From Micromonospora cathayae (GTDB lineage Bacteria > Actinomycetota > Actinomycetes > Mycobacteriales > Micromonosporaceae), in the NCBI RefSeq assembly GCF_028993575.1, contig NZ_CP118615.1, positions 1,550,001-1,614,000 of the forward strand: a DNA stretch of 64,000 bases, in the 5' to 3' direction. This document shows, one piece after another, positions 16,183 to 24,362 of the stretch. Both the position numbers and the translations under genes were made by a program. The notes below the pieces were generated by a model. The model was not told the DNA's origin. It worked only from the letters and a program-made list of their open reading frames with translations, and made no database searches. Positions within the stretch are counted from its first letter, which is position 1, and each line of letters starts with the position of its first letter.

Positions 16183-16389
16183 TTGATCTCATTTCTTGCG
16201 CTGGGAGTGGTGGCACTGCTGGGCTTTCTCGCCGGCCTGCTTCTGTTCAAGGTCAAGACACGCTGGTGTCGGCGGTGCGGTCGGCCCCGCGACGCTCTGT
16301 CCCGGGCAGCGGGGCGCGTACCACCTGGCGATCGGGGTCGCCCAGGTGACGTACCTGCCGCACCGGCCGTTGTTGACCCTCGCGGGTGA
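16183..16389 (+). CDS. Possible small membrane protein
   Basis: A TTG at 16183 with AGGAAGG nine bases upstream opens a 68-residue frame. Residues 2-22 form a convincing Leu/Val/Gly/Ala transmembrane helix, then Phe-Lys-Val-Lys-Thr-Arg and Trp-Cys-Arg-Arg-Cys-Gly, a half zinc-ribbon. After that the frame becomes Arg/Pro/Gly-rich and unconvincing. The +1 frame continues with a plausible Cys-containing stretch up to the next gene, so a frameshift is possible. Treat as tentative. Confidence 0.35.
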   Translation: MISFLALGVVALLGFLAGLLLFKVKTRWCRRCGRPRDALSRAAGRVPPGDRGRPGDVPAAPAVVDPRG

Positions 16390-16410
16390 GTTCCGGGCGG
16401 GACTGTGGTC

Positions 16411-16569
16411 ATGCGGGTGAGGCGGACGCCGTACCTGATCCAGCTCGCCTGGTACACGCTGGAGTTCCACCGGCATCACACGTGTACGCACTGCACCCGC
16501 AGCGGCTGGTGTTCGGCCGTGCAGGTCGCCCGGACCCGGCTCACCGCCTGGTACCGGTACCGGCCATGA
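16411..16569 (+). CDS. Very small basic Cys/His protein
   Basis: A 52-codon gene. The product starts Met-Arg-Val-Arg-Arg-Thr-Pro-Tyr-Leu-Ile, is rich in Trp, Tyr, His and Arg, and has His-His-Thr-Cys-Thr-His-Cys followed by Trp-Cys, a possible metal site. Its stop overlaps the ATG of the next gene by ATGA, a strong sign that both are real. It resembles the tiny conserved genes found beside GntR regulators in actinomycete integrative elements; no function known to me. Confidence 0.55.
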   Translation: MRVRRTPYLIQLAWYTLEFHRHHTCTHCTRSGWCSAVQVARTRLTAWYRYRP

Positions 16570-16793
16570 CCGACCGACGCCTGCGGGCCGGTGACCTGAT
16601 CCACGTCACCACCGCCGCCAGCGTCCAGTTCCGAACCCCGATCATGTTCCGCCTGATCCGGGTCCTCGACCGACCCACCTTCGACGGCTGGCTCTGGCTC
16701 GACGGCTACCAGACCAACGACGCAGGCGACGCCACCGCCCGCCGACAGATCTTCGTCCAACCCACCGGCCTACGGAAACTCCTGCCCCGTTGA
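16566..16793 (+). CDS. Small hypothetical protein
   Basis: A 75-residue protein with a beta-rich pattern (Leu-Ile-His-Val-Thr-Thr, Phe-Arg-Leu-Ile-Arg-Val-Leu, Gly-Trp-Leu-Trp-Leu-Asp-Gly-Tyr). No signal or membrane segment. Translationally coupled by ATGA to the 52-codon gene. Likely part of the same small element; function unknown. Confidence 0.55.
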   Translation: MTDRRLRAGDLIHVTTAASVQFRTPIMFRLIRVLDRPTFDGWLWLDGYQTNDAGDATARRQIFVQPTGLRKLLPR

Positions 16794-16902
16794 CCATGAA
16801 GTTATGGCCCGCGACACGCGGTACCGGGGGCAACAACTTCATGATCAACGCAAGATTGGCGATACGGCGGTGTCGTGCACACCGCGATACCGCCGTATCG
16901 CC
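16790..16902. repeat. Composite palindromic intergenic repeat
   Basis: Two nested structures adjoin. TTGACCATGAAGTT (16790-16803) is matched in inverse by AACTTCATGATCAA (16835-16848) with one mismatch, and GGCGATACGGCGGT (16858-16871) pairs perfectly with ACCGCCGTATCGCC (16889-16902). The unit sits directly after the last small gene. Its design resembles REP/MITE-like dispersed elements, but copy number cannot be seen from one window. Confidence 0.6.
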
Positions 16903-16977
16903 GGACTCGCGTCGATCAAGGGCCCCGCGCACGTGCCCGGCTGGTCGGGGGGTGGGGCGGTGGGACATGCTGACGGG

Positions 16978-18435
16978 GTGACGGAGCCGCAGCAGGTGGA
17001 CGTGATCGTGGTCGGGCTCGGGGTGGGCGGCGAGGAGGTCGCCGGGCGGCTCGCCGAGGCCGGTCTCGACGTCGTCGGCATCGACAACGGACTGGTCGGG
17101 GGCGAGTGCCCGTACTGGGGGTGCATCCCCAGCAAGATGATGATCAGGGCGGCCAACGCCGTCGCCGAGGCCCGTCGGGTCAACGGGCTGGCCGGCACCG
17201 CCGACGTGCGGCCGGACTGGACGCCGGTGGCCCGCCGGATCCGCGAGGAGGCCACCGCCGACTGGGACGACACGGTGGCGGTCAAGCGGTTCACCGACAA
17301 GGGCGGCCACTTCGTCCGGGGCACCGGGCGACTCGTCGGCCCCGGCCGGGTACGCGTCGGCGACCAGGAGTTCCAGGCCCGGCACGGGGTCGTGGTCGGG
17401 GTCGGTACCCGGCCGTCCATCCCGCCGCTCGACGGCCTGGCCGGTACGCCGTACTGGACGAACCGCGAGGCGATCGAGGCGGCCGAACTGCCCGGCTCGC
17501 TGCTGGTGCTCGGCGGCGGCGCGATCGGGCTGGAGCTGTCCCAGGTCTTCGCCCGGTTCGGGGTACGGGTGACGGTGCTGGAACGCTCCGGCCGGGTGCT
17601 CGCCGTCGAGGAGCCGGAGGCGTCCGAGGTGGCCGCCGCCGCACTGCGCGCCGACGGGGTGGAGATCCGGACCGGGGTGGCCGTGGAGCGGGTCGACCAC
17701 GACGGCAGCGGGTTCACCGTCCGGGCCGGTGGCGGTGCCCGGTTCACCGGGGAGCGGCTGCTGGTGGTCACCGGTCGGCGGGCCCACCTGGACGAACTGG
17801 GCCTGGACACGGTCGGTGTCGACGCCGGGCAGCGGTACCTGGCGGTCGACGACCGGATGCGGGTCGCCGGCAGGTTGTGGGCGGTGGGGGACGTTACCGG
17901 GGAGGGGGCGTTCACCCACATCGCGATGTACCAGGCGGACATCGTCGTCCGGGACCTGCTCGACCAGGTGCGGCGGGCGGCCGGCGTACCGGACGCCAGC
18001 GGCACCGCCAGCGCGGTGGGCGGGGCGGTCGGCGCGGCCAGCACGGTCGGCGGCACGGGCGGCGTGCCCCGGGCCGACTACCGGGCGCTGCCCCGGGTCA
18101 CCTTCACCGACCCGGAGATCGGCGCGGTCGGCCTGACCGAACAGCAGGCCCGGGACCGGGGCATCAACGTCCAGGTCGGGTACGCGGCACTGTCGTCGTC
18201 CACCCGGGGCTGGATCCACCAGGTCGGCGACGGCGGGTTCATCAAGCTCGTCGCGGACGCCGACCGGGGCGTACTGGTCGGCGCGACCTCGGCCGGGCCG
18301 GCCGGCGGCGAGGTGCTGTCCGGGCTGGTGGTGGCGGTGCACGCGGCCGTGCCGGTCAGCCAGCTCCGACACATGATCTACGCGTACCCGACCTTTCACC
18401 GGGCCATCCAGACCGCGCTGAACGACCTCGGCTGA
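16978..18435 (+). CDS. FAD-dependent pyridine nucleotide-disulfide oxidoreductase
   Basis: A 485-residue class I flavoprotein of the dihydrolipoamide/mercuric reductase type. It has an N-terminal FAD fold (Val-Val-Gly-Leu-Gly-Val-Gly-Gly), the redox motif Gly-Glu-Cys-Pro-Tyr-Trp-Gly-Cys-Ile-Pro-Ser-Lys near residue 45 with both Cys, an NAD(P) fold (Gly-Gly-Gly-Ala-Ile-Gly-Leu-Glu) near 180, and a C-terminal dimer domain with Tyr-Pro-Thr-Phe-His in place of the usual His-Ala-His-Pro-Thr. An Ala/Gly/Ser/Val-rich insert occurs near 340-365. Substrate unknown. GTG start at 16978, with weak ribosome site. Confidence 0.85.
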   Translation: MTEPQQVDVIVVGLGVGGEEVAGRLAEAGLDVVGIDNGLVGGECPYWGCIPSKMMIRAANAVAEARRVNGLAGTADVRPDWTPVARRIREEATADWDDTVAVKRFTDKGGHFVRGTGRLVGPGRVRVGDQEFQARHGVVVGVGTRPSIPPLDGLAGTPYWTNREAIEAAELPGSLLVLGGGAIGLELSQVFARFGVRVTVLERSGRVLAVEEPEASEVAAAALRADGVEIRTGVAVERVDHDGSGFTVRAGGGARFTGERLLVVTGRRAHLDELGLDTVGVDAGQRYLAVDDRMRVAGRLWAVGDVTGEGAFTHIAMYQADIVVRDLLDQVRRAAGVPDASGTASAVGGAVGAASTVGGTGGVPRADYRALPRVTFTDPEIGAVGLTEQQARDRGINVQVGYAALSSSTRGWIHQVGDGGFIKLVADADRGVLVGATSAGPAGGEVLSGLVVAVHAAVPVSQLRHMIYAYPTFHRAIQTALNDLG

Positions 18436-18530
18436 TCATCCGTCGGCCCGTCCCTCGGCCGGGTCGCCGTTCATCCGTCGGCCCGTCCCTCGGCCGGGTC
18501 GTCGTTCATCCGTCGGCCGGGTCGCCGTGC
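18436..18530. repeat. 35-bp tandem repeat (2.6 copies) at a gene end
   Basis: The unit TCATCCGTCGGCCCGTCCCT plus 15 bases starts at 18436, 18471 and, shortened by an internal deletion, at 18506. The third copy encodes the last codons and stop of the minus-strand crotonase, so the repeats look like serial duplication of that gene's 3' end. Confidence 0.8.
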
Positions 18531-19270
18531 CGGCCGGCACCGGCGGTGAAGCGGCGGACGCCGGTGGTGGCCTCGGTGAGCGAGTCCAGGCCGTAGGCCA
18601 GCTCGACCGCCAGCGCCTCCGGCTCCGGGCGGCCCGCGCCGGCCAGCACCGCGGCCCGGTCGTTGCGCAGGCACCGCTGCGGCGCGCCGGCGATCCCGGC
18701 GGCCAGCCGCTCCGCCTCCGTACGGGCGGTGCCCGGCGCGACCAGCCGGTTCACCAACCCCATCGCGTACGCCTCGTCGGCCGGCACCGGGCGGCCGGTG
18801 AGGATCAGGTCCATCGCCCGGCTCTGGCCGATCAGCCGGGGCAGCCGGACCGTCCCCCCGTCGACCAACGGCACCCCCCACCGTCGACAGAAGACCCCGA
18901 ACACCGCGTCGGACTCGGCCACCCGCAGGTCACACCAGAGCGCCAGTTCCAGGCCGCCGGCCACGGCGTACCCGGAGACCGCGGCGATCACCGGCTTGGA
19001 CAGGGTCATCCGGGTCGGACCCATCGGGCCGTCCCCCTCCGGTTCGACCCGGTTGCCGGACGGCGTACCGATGGCCTTCAGGTCGGCACCCGCGCAGAAG
19101 CTGCCGCCCGCCCCCCACAGCACGGCCACCGCGGCCGTCGGGTCGGCGTCGAAGGCGCGAAACGCGTCGGCGAGCGCCCGAGCGGTCGGGCCGTCGACGG
19201 CGTTGCGGGCCGCCGGCCGGTCCAGGATCACCGTGGTCACCGGTCCGTCGCGTTCGACCCGTACGCCCAT
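18506..19270 (-). CDS. Crotonase / enoyl-CoA hydratase family protein
   Basis: A 254-residue crotonase-fold protein. Oxyanion-hole segments are Ser-Phe-Cys-Ala-Gly-Ala-Asp-Leu-Lys near residue 57 and Val-Ala-Gly-Gly-Leu-Glu-Leu-Ala near 103. It differs clearly from the crotonase at 2725-3468. Its C-terminus is the extended part made by the tandem duplication at 18436-18530. The reaction (hydration, isomerisation or hydrolysis) cannot be assigned. Confidence 0.82.
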   Translation of the reverse strand: MGVRVERDGPVTTVILDRPAARNAVDGPTARALADAFRAFDADPTAAVAVLWGAGGSFCAGADLKAIGTPSGNRVEPEGDGPMGPTRMTLSKPVIAAVSGYAVAGGLELALWCDLRVAESDAVFGVFCRRWGVPLVDGGTVRLPRLIGQSRAMDLILTGRPVPADEAYAMGLVNRLVAPGTARTEAERLAAGIAGAPQRCLRNDRAAVLAGAGRPEPEALAVELAYGLDSLTEATTGVRRFTAGAGRHGDPADG

Positions 19271-19315
19271 CGGACCAGGATGCCGCCCGCCGCGACCGTG
19301 CGCCAGACGACCTGG

Positions 19316-20287
19316 TCAGGGGTGGTGGTCGGCGGGCTCGGAGCGGTGGCCGGGGGTGGCGCGGGCCGGTGCCTCCCGCGGTTCTGCGGCGCGGACCAGG
19401 GTGGCGCCGAGGGCGGCGGCGACCACGCAGGCCACGCCGAGGAACTGCGGCCAGGCCAGCAGTTCGCCGAGCAGCACCAGGCCGACCAGCGCGCCGATCG
19501 CCGGTTCGAGGCTCAGCAGCACCGCGAAGACCCGGGGCGGCATGCGCCGCAGGGCGGCCATCTCCGCCGAGTACGGCACCACCGACGACAGCAGCGCCAC
19601 GCCCACGCCGAGCAGCAGGATCCACGGGTCGAGCAGCGCGGTGCCGCTGCCGGCCACCCCGAACGGCAACACCGCCACAGCCCCGACGGCCATGCCGAGG
19701 GCCAGCCCCCGGGTGCCCGGCACCCGCTGGCTGACCGCGCCGCCGAGCACCACGTACCCGGCCCAGCCGACCGCGCAGGTCACGCAGAACAGCAGGCCCA
19801 GGCCGTCCACCCCGGTACCGCCCAGCCCGCTGATGAGCAGCACCCCACCGCCGGCCAGCACCGCCCAGGCCGCGTCGAGCAGCCGACGGCTGCCGGCCAG
19901 CCCCACCAGCAGTGGACCGGCGAAGCCGATGGTCACCGCCACGCCCAGCGGCACCCGGTGCAGCGCGGCGTAGAAGCTCAGGTTCATCAGCGCCAGCATC
20001 AGCCCGAACCCGACCACCAGCCCGCCGGTACGCCAGCCCAGCCGCAGCCCCGGACGGGTGACCGCGAGCAGGATCAGCGCCGCGAAGCCGAGCCGCAGCG
20101 TGGTCGTACCACCCGGGCTGGTGGTGCCGAACAGCTGTTTCGCCACCGCCGCACCGAGCTGGGTGGAGAACATGCCCAGCAGCATCAGCAACGGCGGTGG
20201 CACCGCGTCGGGGCGACCGACCGCCGCGACCAGCCGGGCGGCGACGGTGGCGGGGGCCGGCTCCGGCCGGAGGACGTGCGCGTACAT
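19316..20287 (-). CDS. EamA/RhtA-family exporter (DMT superfamily)
   Basis: A polytopic membrane protein of about 323 residues with ten predicted helices in two EamA repeats; the second contains Ser-Leu-Glu-Pro-Ala-Ile-Gly-Ala-Leu-Val-Gly. Members such as RhtA export amino acids or metabolites. The start is ambiguous: ATGs at 20299 and 20287 and a GTG between them all follow GGAGGGA; I report the shorter form. Cytosolic N-terminus of about 35 residues, Ala/Pro-rich. Confidence 0.85.
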   Translation of the reverse strand: MYAHVLRPEPAPATVAARLVAAVGRPDAVPPPLLMLLGMFSTQLGAAVAKQLFGTTSPGGTTTLRLGFAALILLAVTRPGLRLGWRTGGLVVGFGLMLALMNLSFYAALHRVPLGVAVTIGFAGPLLVGLAGSRRLLDAAWAVLAGGGVLLISGLGGTGVDGLGLLFCVTCAVGWAGYVVLGGAVSQRVPGTRGLALGMAVGAVAVLPFGVAGSGTALLDPWILLLGVGVALLSSVVPYSAEMAALRRMPPRVFAVLLSLEPAIGALVGLVLLGELLAWPQFLGVACVVAAALGATLVRAAEPREAPARATPGHRSEPADHHP

Positions 20288-20432
20288 GCCTGCCACCATT
20301 CCCTCCGCCGGTGGGCTGACGCGACCGGATTCTTCACCATCCGGATGCCCCCGGTCGACCCTCGGTACGCCCGGCGGCGGGTTCGTCCCCACCGCCCGGT
20401 TTGCCACCTCACGTAGCGGGAAGTCGGTACGG

Positions 20433-21287
20433 GTGCGAGCACTCACGACGAAGATCGAGCAGACGTCGGCCCTGGACCGGGTCGGTGACCGACTCCAGCG
20501 GGCGGTCCAGGCCACCCTCCGTCCGCAGCGGGTGCGTGACCTGCTGCACGGGGTGTGGCTCGGGCACCCGCTGCACCCGGCGATGGTGCAGGTGCCGGTC
20601 GGTGCCTGGATCAGCACCGCCGTCCTCGACCTGATGCCCGGCCAGCAGCGTGCCGCGACCACCCTGGTCACGGTCGGTACGGCCAGCGCCCTGCCGGCGG
20701 CGGTCGCCGGGTGGAACGACTGGGCGGCGCTGTCCCGGGACCAGCGGCGGGTGGGGCTGGTGCACGCCGCGTCCAACTCGGTGGGTCTGGTGTTGTACGC
20801 CGGCTCGATCGCCGCCCGGCTGACCGGCCGGCACCGTCTCGGCCGGACGCTGGCGTACCTCGGGCTGGGGGCGGCGAGCGCCGGCGCGTACCTGGGCGGG
20901 CACCTGGCGTACAAGCAGGGCGCGCAGGTCAACCAGAGTGTCTCCGAGGCGCACCTGATCGGCGAGGGTTGGCACCCGGTGGCCGACCTGGCCGCCCTGC
21001 CCGAGCGGAAGCTGGTGACCCGCGAGATCGACGAGGTGTCGGTGATCCTCTACCGGCACGGTGACGACGTCACGGTGATGCTGGAGCGGTGCCCGCACCA
21101 GAGCGGTCCGCTGAGCCGGGGCGAGGTACGCGAGATCGACGGGCACCCCTGCGTGGTGTGTCCGTGGCACGGCAGCGCCTTCCAGCTCAACAGCGGTGGC
21201 AAGGTGGTGCACGGCCCGGCTGCCAACGACCAGCAGGTGCTCGCCACCCGGGTCGTCGACGGTGTCCTCCAGACCCGGTTGTCCTGA
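20433..21287 (+). CDS. DUF2231-like membrane protein fused to a Rieske domain
   Basis: A 284-residue protein. Residues 45-165 form a four-helix membrane domain beginning His-Pro-Leu-His-Pro-Ala, as in DUF2231 proteins. Residues 185-284 form a Rieske [2Fe-2S] ferredoxin domain with Cys-Pro-His-Gln-Ser-Gly-Pro-Leu-Ser and Cys-Pro-Trp-His-Gly-Ser, giving both Cys/His ligand pairs. It probably passes electrons at the membrane to an unidentified partner. GTG start. Confidence 0.85.
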   Translation: MRALTTKIEQTSALDRVGDRLQRAVQATLRPQRVRDLLHGVWLGHPLHPAMVQVPVGAWISTAVLDLMPGQQRAATTLVTVGTASALPAAVAGWNDWAALSRDQRRVGLVHAASNSVGLVLYAGSIAARLTGRHRLGRTLAYLGLGAASAGAYLGGHLAYKQGAQVNQSVSEAHLIGEGWHPVADLAALPERKLVTREIDEVSVILYRHGDDVTVMLERCPHQSGPLSRGEVREIDGHPCVVCPWHGSAFQLNSGGKVVHGPAANDQQVLATRVVDGVLQTRLS

Positions 21288-21350
21288 GGCACGACCCGGT
21301 TGTCCTGAGCAGGACCCGGCTGTCCTGAGGGCACGACCCGGCTTGTCCGG
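21272..21350. repeat. Imperfect ~21-bp tandem repeat after the Rieske gene
   Basis: About four imperfect copies of a GACCCGGTTGTCCTGAGGCA unit. The first copy contains the stop codon of the Rieske gene, so the array grew from its 3' end, like the one at 18436-18530. Confidence 0.7.
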
Positions 21351-21369
21351 TGGTTGACGAGGGGCCGGG

Positions 21370-22104
21370 TCAGCCCGGGGCGAGGAGGCAGAATTCGTTG
21401 CCCTCCGGGTCGGCCAGGACCGTCCACGGGACGTCCCGGTCCAGGTCGACGGCGGTGGCCCCGAGAGCCCGCAGGCGGGCCGCCTCGGCCGCCGGGTCGT
21501 CACCCGGGTAGGGGCGCACGTCGAGATGGACCCGGTTCCATCCGGTCTTCACGTCGGGGGTGCGGACAAACCGCAGGTACGGGCCGACGTTCCTGGCGGA
21601 GCGCAGCACCGCCTGCTGGTCGGTCACCTCGTGCAGGGTCCAGTCCATGGCCTCGCCCCAGAAGCGGGCCATGACCGGCGGATCCGCGCAGTCGACCACG
21701 ACCGAGGCGATCGGGCCGGTGTCCCGGTAACGCGGTCCGGGGTCCAGCACGCAGAACTCGTTGCCCTCCGGGTCGGCCAGGACCGTCCACGGCACGTCAC
21801 CCTGGCCCACGTCGGCGGGGGTCGCGCCGAGTTCGTTCAGGCGCGCGAGCAGTTCCGCCCGATGGGCCGCCGAGGTGGTGGCGAGATCGAGGTGTACCCG
21901 GTTCTTCACCGTCCTGGGTTCCGGGGAGACGACGAGGTCGAGGCAGACAGCGGTCGGGTCGGGGTAGACGAAGCCCTCGGGTTCGAGGTTGGTCACGCCG
22001 GGTCCCTCGCTGGACACGCCCCAGCCGAGCACCTCCGCCCAGAAACCGCCCAGCGCGGAGTCGTCCCGAGCCTTCATGTTGACCTGAACGAGCCGGGTTG
22101 CCAT
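21370..22104 (-). CDS. Tandem VOC (glyoxalase/bleomycin resistance-like) protein
   Basis: A 244-residue protein made of two VOC domains (about 1-118 and 122-244), each ending with Trp-Thr-Val-Leu-Ala-Asp-Pro-Glu-Gly-Asn-Glu-Phe-Cys. Each half has the beta-alpha-beta-beta-beta pattern with a His (Arg-Val-His-Leu-Asp) and Glu as candidate metal ligands. Such proteins isomerise, cleave or sequester small molecules. The start at 22104 excludes a non-homologous extension. Confidence 0.85.
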   Translation of the reverse strand: MATRLVQVNMKARDDSALGGFWAEVLGWGVSSEGPGVTNLEPEGFVYPDPTAVCLDLVVSPEPRTVKNRVHLDLATTSAAHRAELLARLNELGATPADVGQGDVPWTVLADPEGNEFCVLDPGPRYRDTGPIASVVVDCADPPVMARFWGEAMDWTLHEVTDQQAVLRSARNVGPYLRFVRTPDVKTGWNRVHLDVRPYPGDDPAAEAARLRALGATAVDLDRDVPWTVLADPEGNEFCLLAPG

Positions 22105-22246
22105 GCCGGTGATGCTAGGACCTGGGTGGAGTCGGTGGGGCCCCGAGCCGGCTTGACCGTCCGTCACCCGTACCGGTACTCGACCCTGGCGGCTTCGCCT
22201 GCGCGGCCGAGTGGAATGCGCCGGCCGGGGACACCCGACACCGGGT

Positions 22247-23362
22247 TCAACGGCGGTGCCGGCCGCTGGTCAGGGCCCGGGTGCCGCCGCCGGACGGTGT
22301 GGGACGGCGGCGCAGCCCGAGTACGGCACCGATCTGCGCGCCGACGATGCTCGCCACCGCCAGTACGGCCGAGACCGCCAGCGGTCGGTTGACCCGGTCC
22401 TCCGGGCCGGGGCGGGCCGCTCCGACGGTCATCGGGGGCGCTTCCTCCTGCGGCCAGTCCGTGGTCGGCGGCTCGGTCGTCCGGTCGGGCGTGCCCCGCT
22501 CCGGAACGATCTGCTCCGGAGCGCCCTGGTCCGGTGCGGTCCCGTCCGGGGCGATCTCGTCGGGGGCGGGCGCGGCCGGGGGTGGGGTCGGTCGCGGGCT
22601 CGGCCGGTCGACCAGCCGTCCGGTGGCGTGCGGCCGGACGCCACCGTCGTCGGCCTGCTGCGGCAGCTTCAGCAACTGGCCCGGGTGGATCCGGTCCGGG
22701 TCGCCGAGCTTGTTCAGCTTCACCAGGACCCGGTAGCTCTGGAAGTCCTCGAGGTAGCGTTCGGCGACCTCACCGAGGTAGTCGCCCTTCGCCACCCGGT
22801 ACACGTGGGTCTGGTCGACCGGCGCGGCCACCCCCCGGGCGACCGGGGTGGTCGGCGCCTGGCCGGTGCTGGACTGCGCTGCCATGGTCATCGGGGCCGG
22901 CCCTGACAGGGCCGCCGGGGCGGACCCGATCGACGCCGGGGCCGCGTACGTGGACCCGTAGACCGCGGTGGCCGCGGTCGCCGCCGGGCTGGCCGCGATG
23001 ATCAGGGCGACCGAGCCGACCAGTGCCGCTGCCGCCCGCTGCTGGTTGCGCATCCCGGGCAGCTTGGGGGTGGGCCGGCGCAGCACCTGCGCGACCAGCT
23101 CCACCAGGACGGAGAAGGCGAAGGTGGCCCACCCGAACCAGCCGAGCACCGCCAGCGCCCGCAGGAAGAGCTGCCCGTCGTCCCGGCTGGTCAGCGCCGT
23201 ACCGATGCTGTCCAGCGTGGGCAGCTCGGCGGGCAGCGGGTTGCCGGCGAGCGCGACGAGGGCGATCGGGGCCCCGACCAGCACCGCGCAGAGCACGACG
23301 AGGGAGCCGAAGCCGGTGATGACCTGGCCGGCCCGCCGGGCGGCGGAACGGGATGCGGCCAT
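22247..23362 (-). CDS. LysM-domain membrane protein of the pilus locus
   Basis: A 371-residue protein with two N-terminal membrane helices (15-40 and 65-90), a third near 110-130, a LysM peptidoglycan-binding module (Tyr-Arg-Val-Ala-Lys-Gly-Asp-Tyr to Leu-Leu-Lys-Leu-Pro, about 187-238), a Pro/Asp/Glu-rich spacer and a last helix before a basic tail. It probably anchors the pilus machine to the wall. It begins 14 bases after the last pilus gene, on the same strand. LysM proteins are common at the end of actinomycete Flp/Tad operons. Confidence 0.8.
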   Translation of the reverse strand: MAASRSAARRAGQVITGFGSLVVLCAVLVGAPIALVALAGNPLPAELPTLDSIGTALTSRDDGQLFLRALAVLGWFGWATFAFSVLVELVAQVLRRPTPKLPGMRNQQRAAAALVGSVALIIAASPAATAATAVYGSTYAAPASIGSAPAALSGPAPMTMAAQSSTGQAPTTPVARGVAAPVDQTHVYRVAKGDYLGEVAERYLEDFQSYRVLVKLNKLGDPDRIHPGQLLKLPQQADDGGVRPHATGRLVDRPSPRPTPPPAAPAPDEIAPDGTAPDQGAPEQIVPERGTPDRTTEPPTTDWPQEEAPPMTVGAARPGPEDRVNRPLAVSAVLAVASIVGAQIGAVLGLRRRPTPSGGGTRALTSGRHRR

Positions 23363-23376
23363 GGGCGGCCTCCTTC

Positions 23377-23832
23377 CTACGGTCCGGTGATGGCGCGTGC
23401 GGTCGCCTCGCCGGAGACGGTCACGGAGTCGGTGAGGTCGAACAAGCCGAGCAGGTACCTGTCGTAGGTGAGGGTGAGCTGGACGGTGATGAGCTTCTCG
23501 CCGTCGACGACGGGGAAACTCACCGAGTGGTCGGCGACCCCGGCGGCGGCGAGGTAGCTGTTGACGGCGGTGGTGGCGGCGGCCTCGTCGATCTCCTTGG
23601 GTCCACCGTTGATCGCCTGGGCGCGGTCGATGGCCTGGCCGCCGGTCCGGGCCGCCTCGGCGGCCAGGTTGTCGGCCCGGTGCATGGTGCGCAGCTGTCC
23701 GGCCCCGTCGAAGGCCAGGCCGATGATCATGAGTACGCCGACCATGGACACCGCGAGGAAGAGGCTCACCCGGCCCCCGTCCCGGGGCGGGCCCGGTCGG
23801 CTGGGCAGCGTTTGCCCCCGTCGGCGGCTCAT
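23377..23832 (-). CDS. TadE/TadG-like pilus assembly protein
   Basis: A 151-residue protein with one membrane helix near the N-terminus (Val-Ser-Leu-Phe-Leu-Ala-Val-Ser-Met-Val-Gly, about 22-42) preceded by a basic Gly/Pro/Arg stretch, as in pseudopilins processed near that site. The exported part is Ala/Thr/Val-rich. It overlaps the preceding TadE gene by ATGA. Confidence 0.75.
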   Translation of the reverse strand: MSRRRGQTLPSRPGPPRDGGRVSLFLAVSMVGVLMIIGLAFDGAGQLRTMHRADNLAAEAARTGGQAIDRAQAINGGPKEIDEAAATTAVNSYLAAAGVADHSVSFPVVDGEKLITVQLTLTYDRYLLGLFDLTDSVTVSGEATARAITGP

Positions 23833-24362
23833 CCCCGGCTCCGGTAACTGTCCAGCGGCGAGGTGAACCGCGCCGAGACGGTCCGGCCGGCCGGCATCCC
23901 CGGCAGGCTCGACAGGTGGATGTCGGCGAACGTCACCGTGCAGGTGACCTGCACGGTGACGGCGGCCGGCACCCCCGGTGCCGCCGAGTACGCCGCGTCG
24001 AAGCTGGTCGCCGACCCGCCGACCGAGCCGGTGAAGGCGAGCGTCGGCGGGGCCACGCAGTCGAGCCGCTGCCAGTTGAGCTGCTGCGCGGCGGCCGACC
24101 GCGCGGCGGTCCGGGCGCTGTCGGTGTCCCGGGAGATCGAGGCGGCGCGGGCGGCGTCGTGCGCGGCGGCCTGGATCGCCTCCGCCCCCACCGCCGTCCG
24201 TCCGGCCACCCCGGCCAGCACCATCAGGGCGATGAAGGCCGGCGCGAGGATGGCGACCTCCACCGACACCGAACCCCGGTCACCGTCCCGGCGGCGTCGC
24301 GCCGGGCCACGCCGGTGCAGTCCGGGCACCGGCGACCGGCGGGCGGCGGGTCGGCGGGTCAC
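23829..24362 (-). CDS. TadE-like pseudopilin
   Basis: A 177-residue protein with a basic leader of about 30 residues, then Arg-Gly-Ser-Val-Ser-Val-Glu-Val-Ala-Ile and a hydrophobic helix, the TadE pattern (Gly before a Glu-containing helix). The C-terminal domain is extracellular with two Cys. The GTG at 24362 is chosen for its GTGA overlap with the upstream gene; an upstream start at 24377 is also open. Confidence 0.78.
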   Translation of the reverse strand: MTRRPAARRSPVPGLHRRGPARRRRDGDRGSVSVEVAILAPAFIALMVLAGVAGRTAVGAEAIQAAAHDAARAASISRDTDSARTAARSAAAQQLNWQRLDCVAPPTLAFTGSVGGSATSFDAAYSAAPGVPAAVTVQVTCTVTFADIHLSSLPGMPAGRTVSARFTSPLDSYRSRG

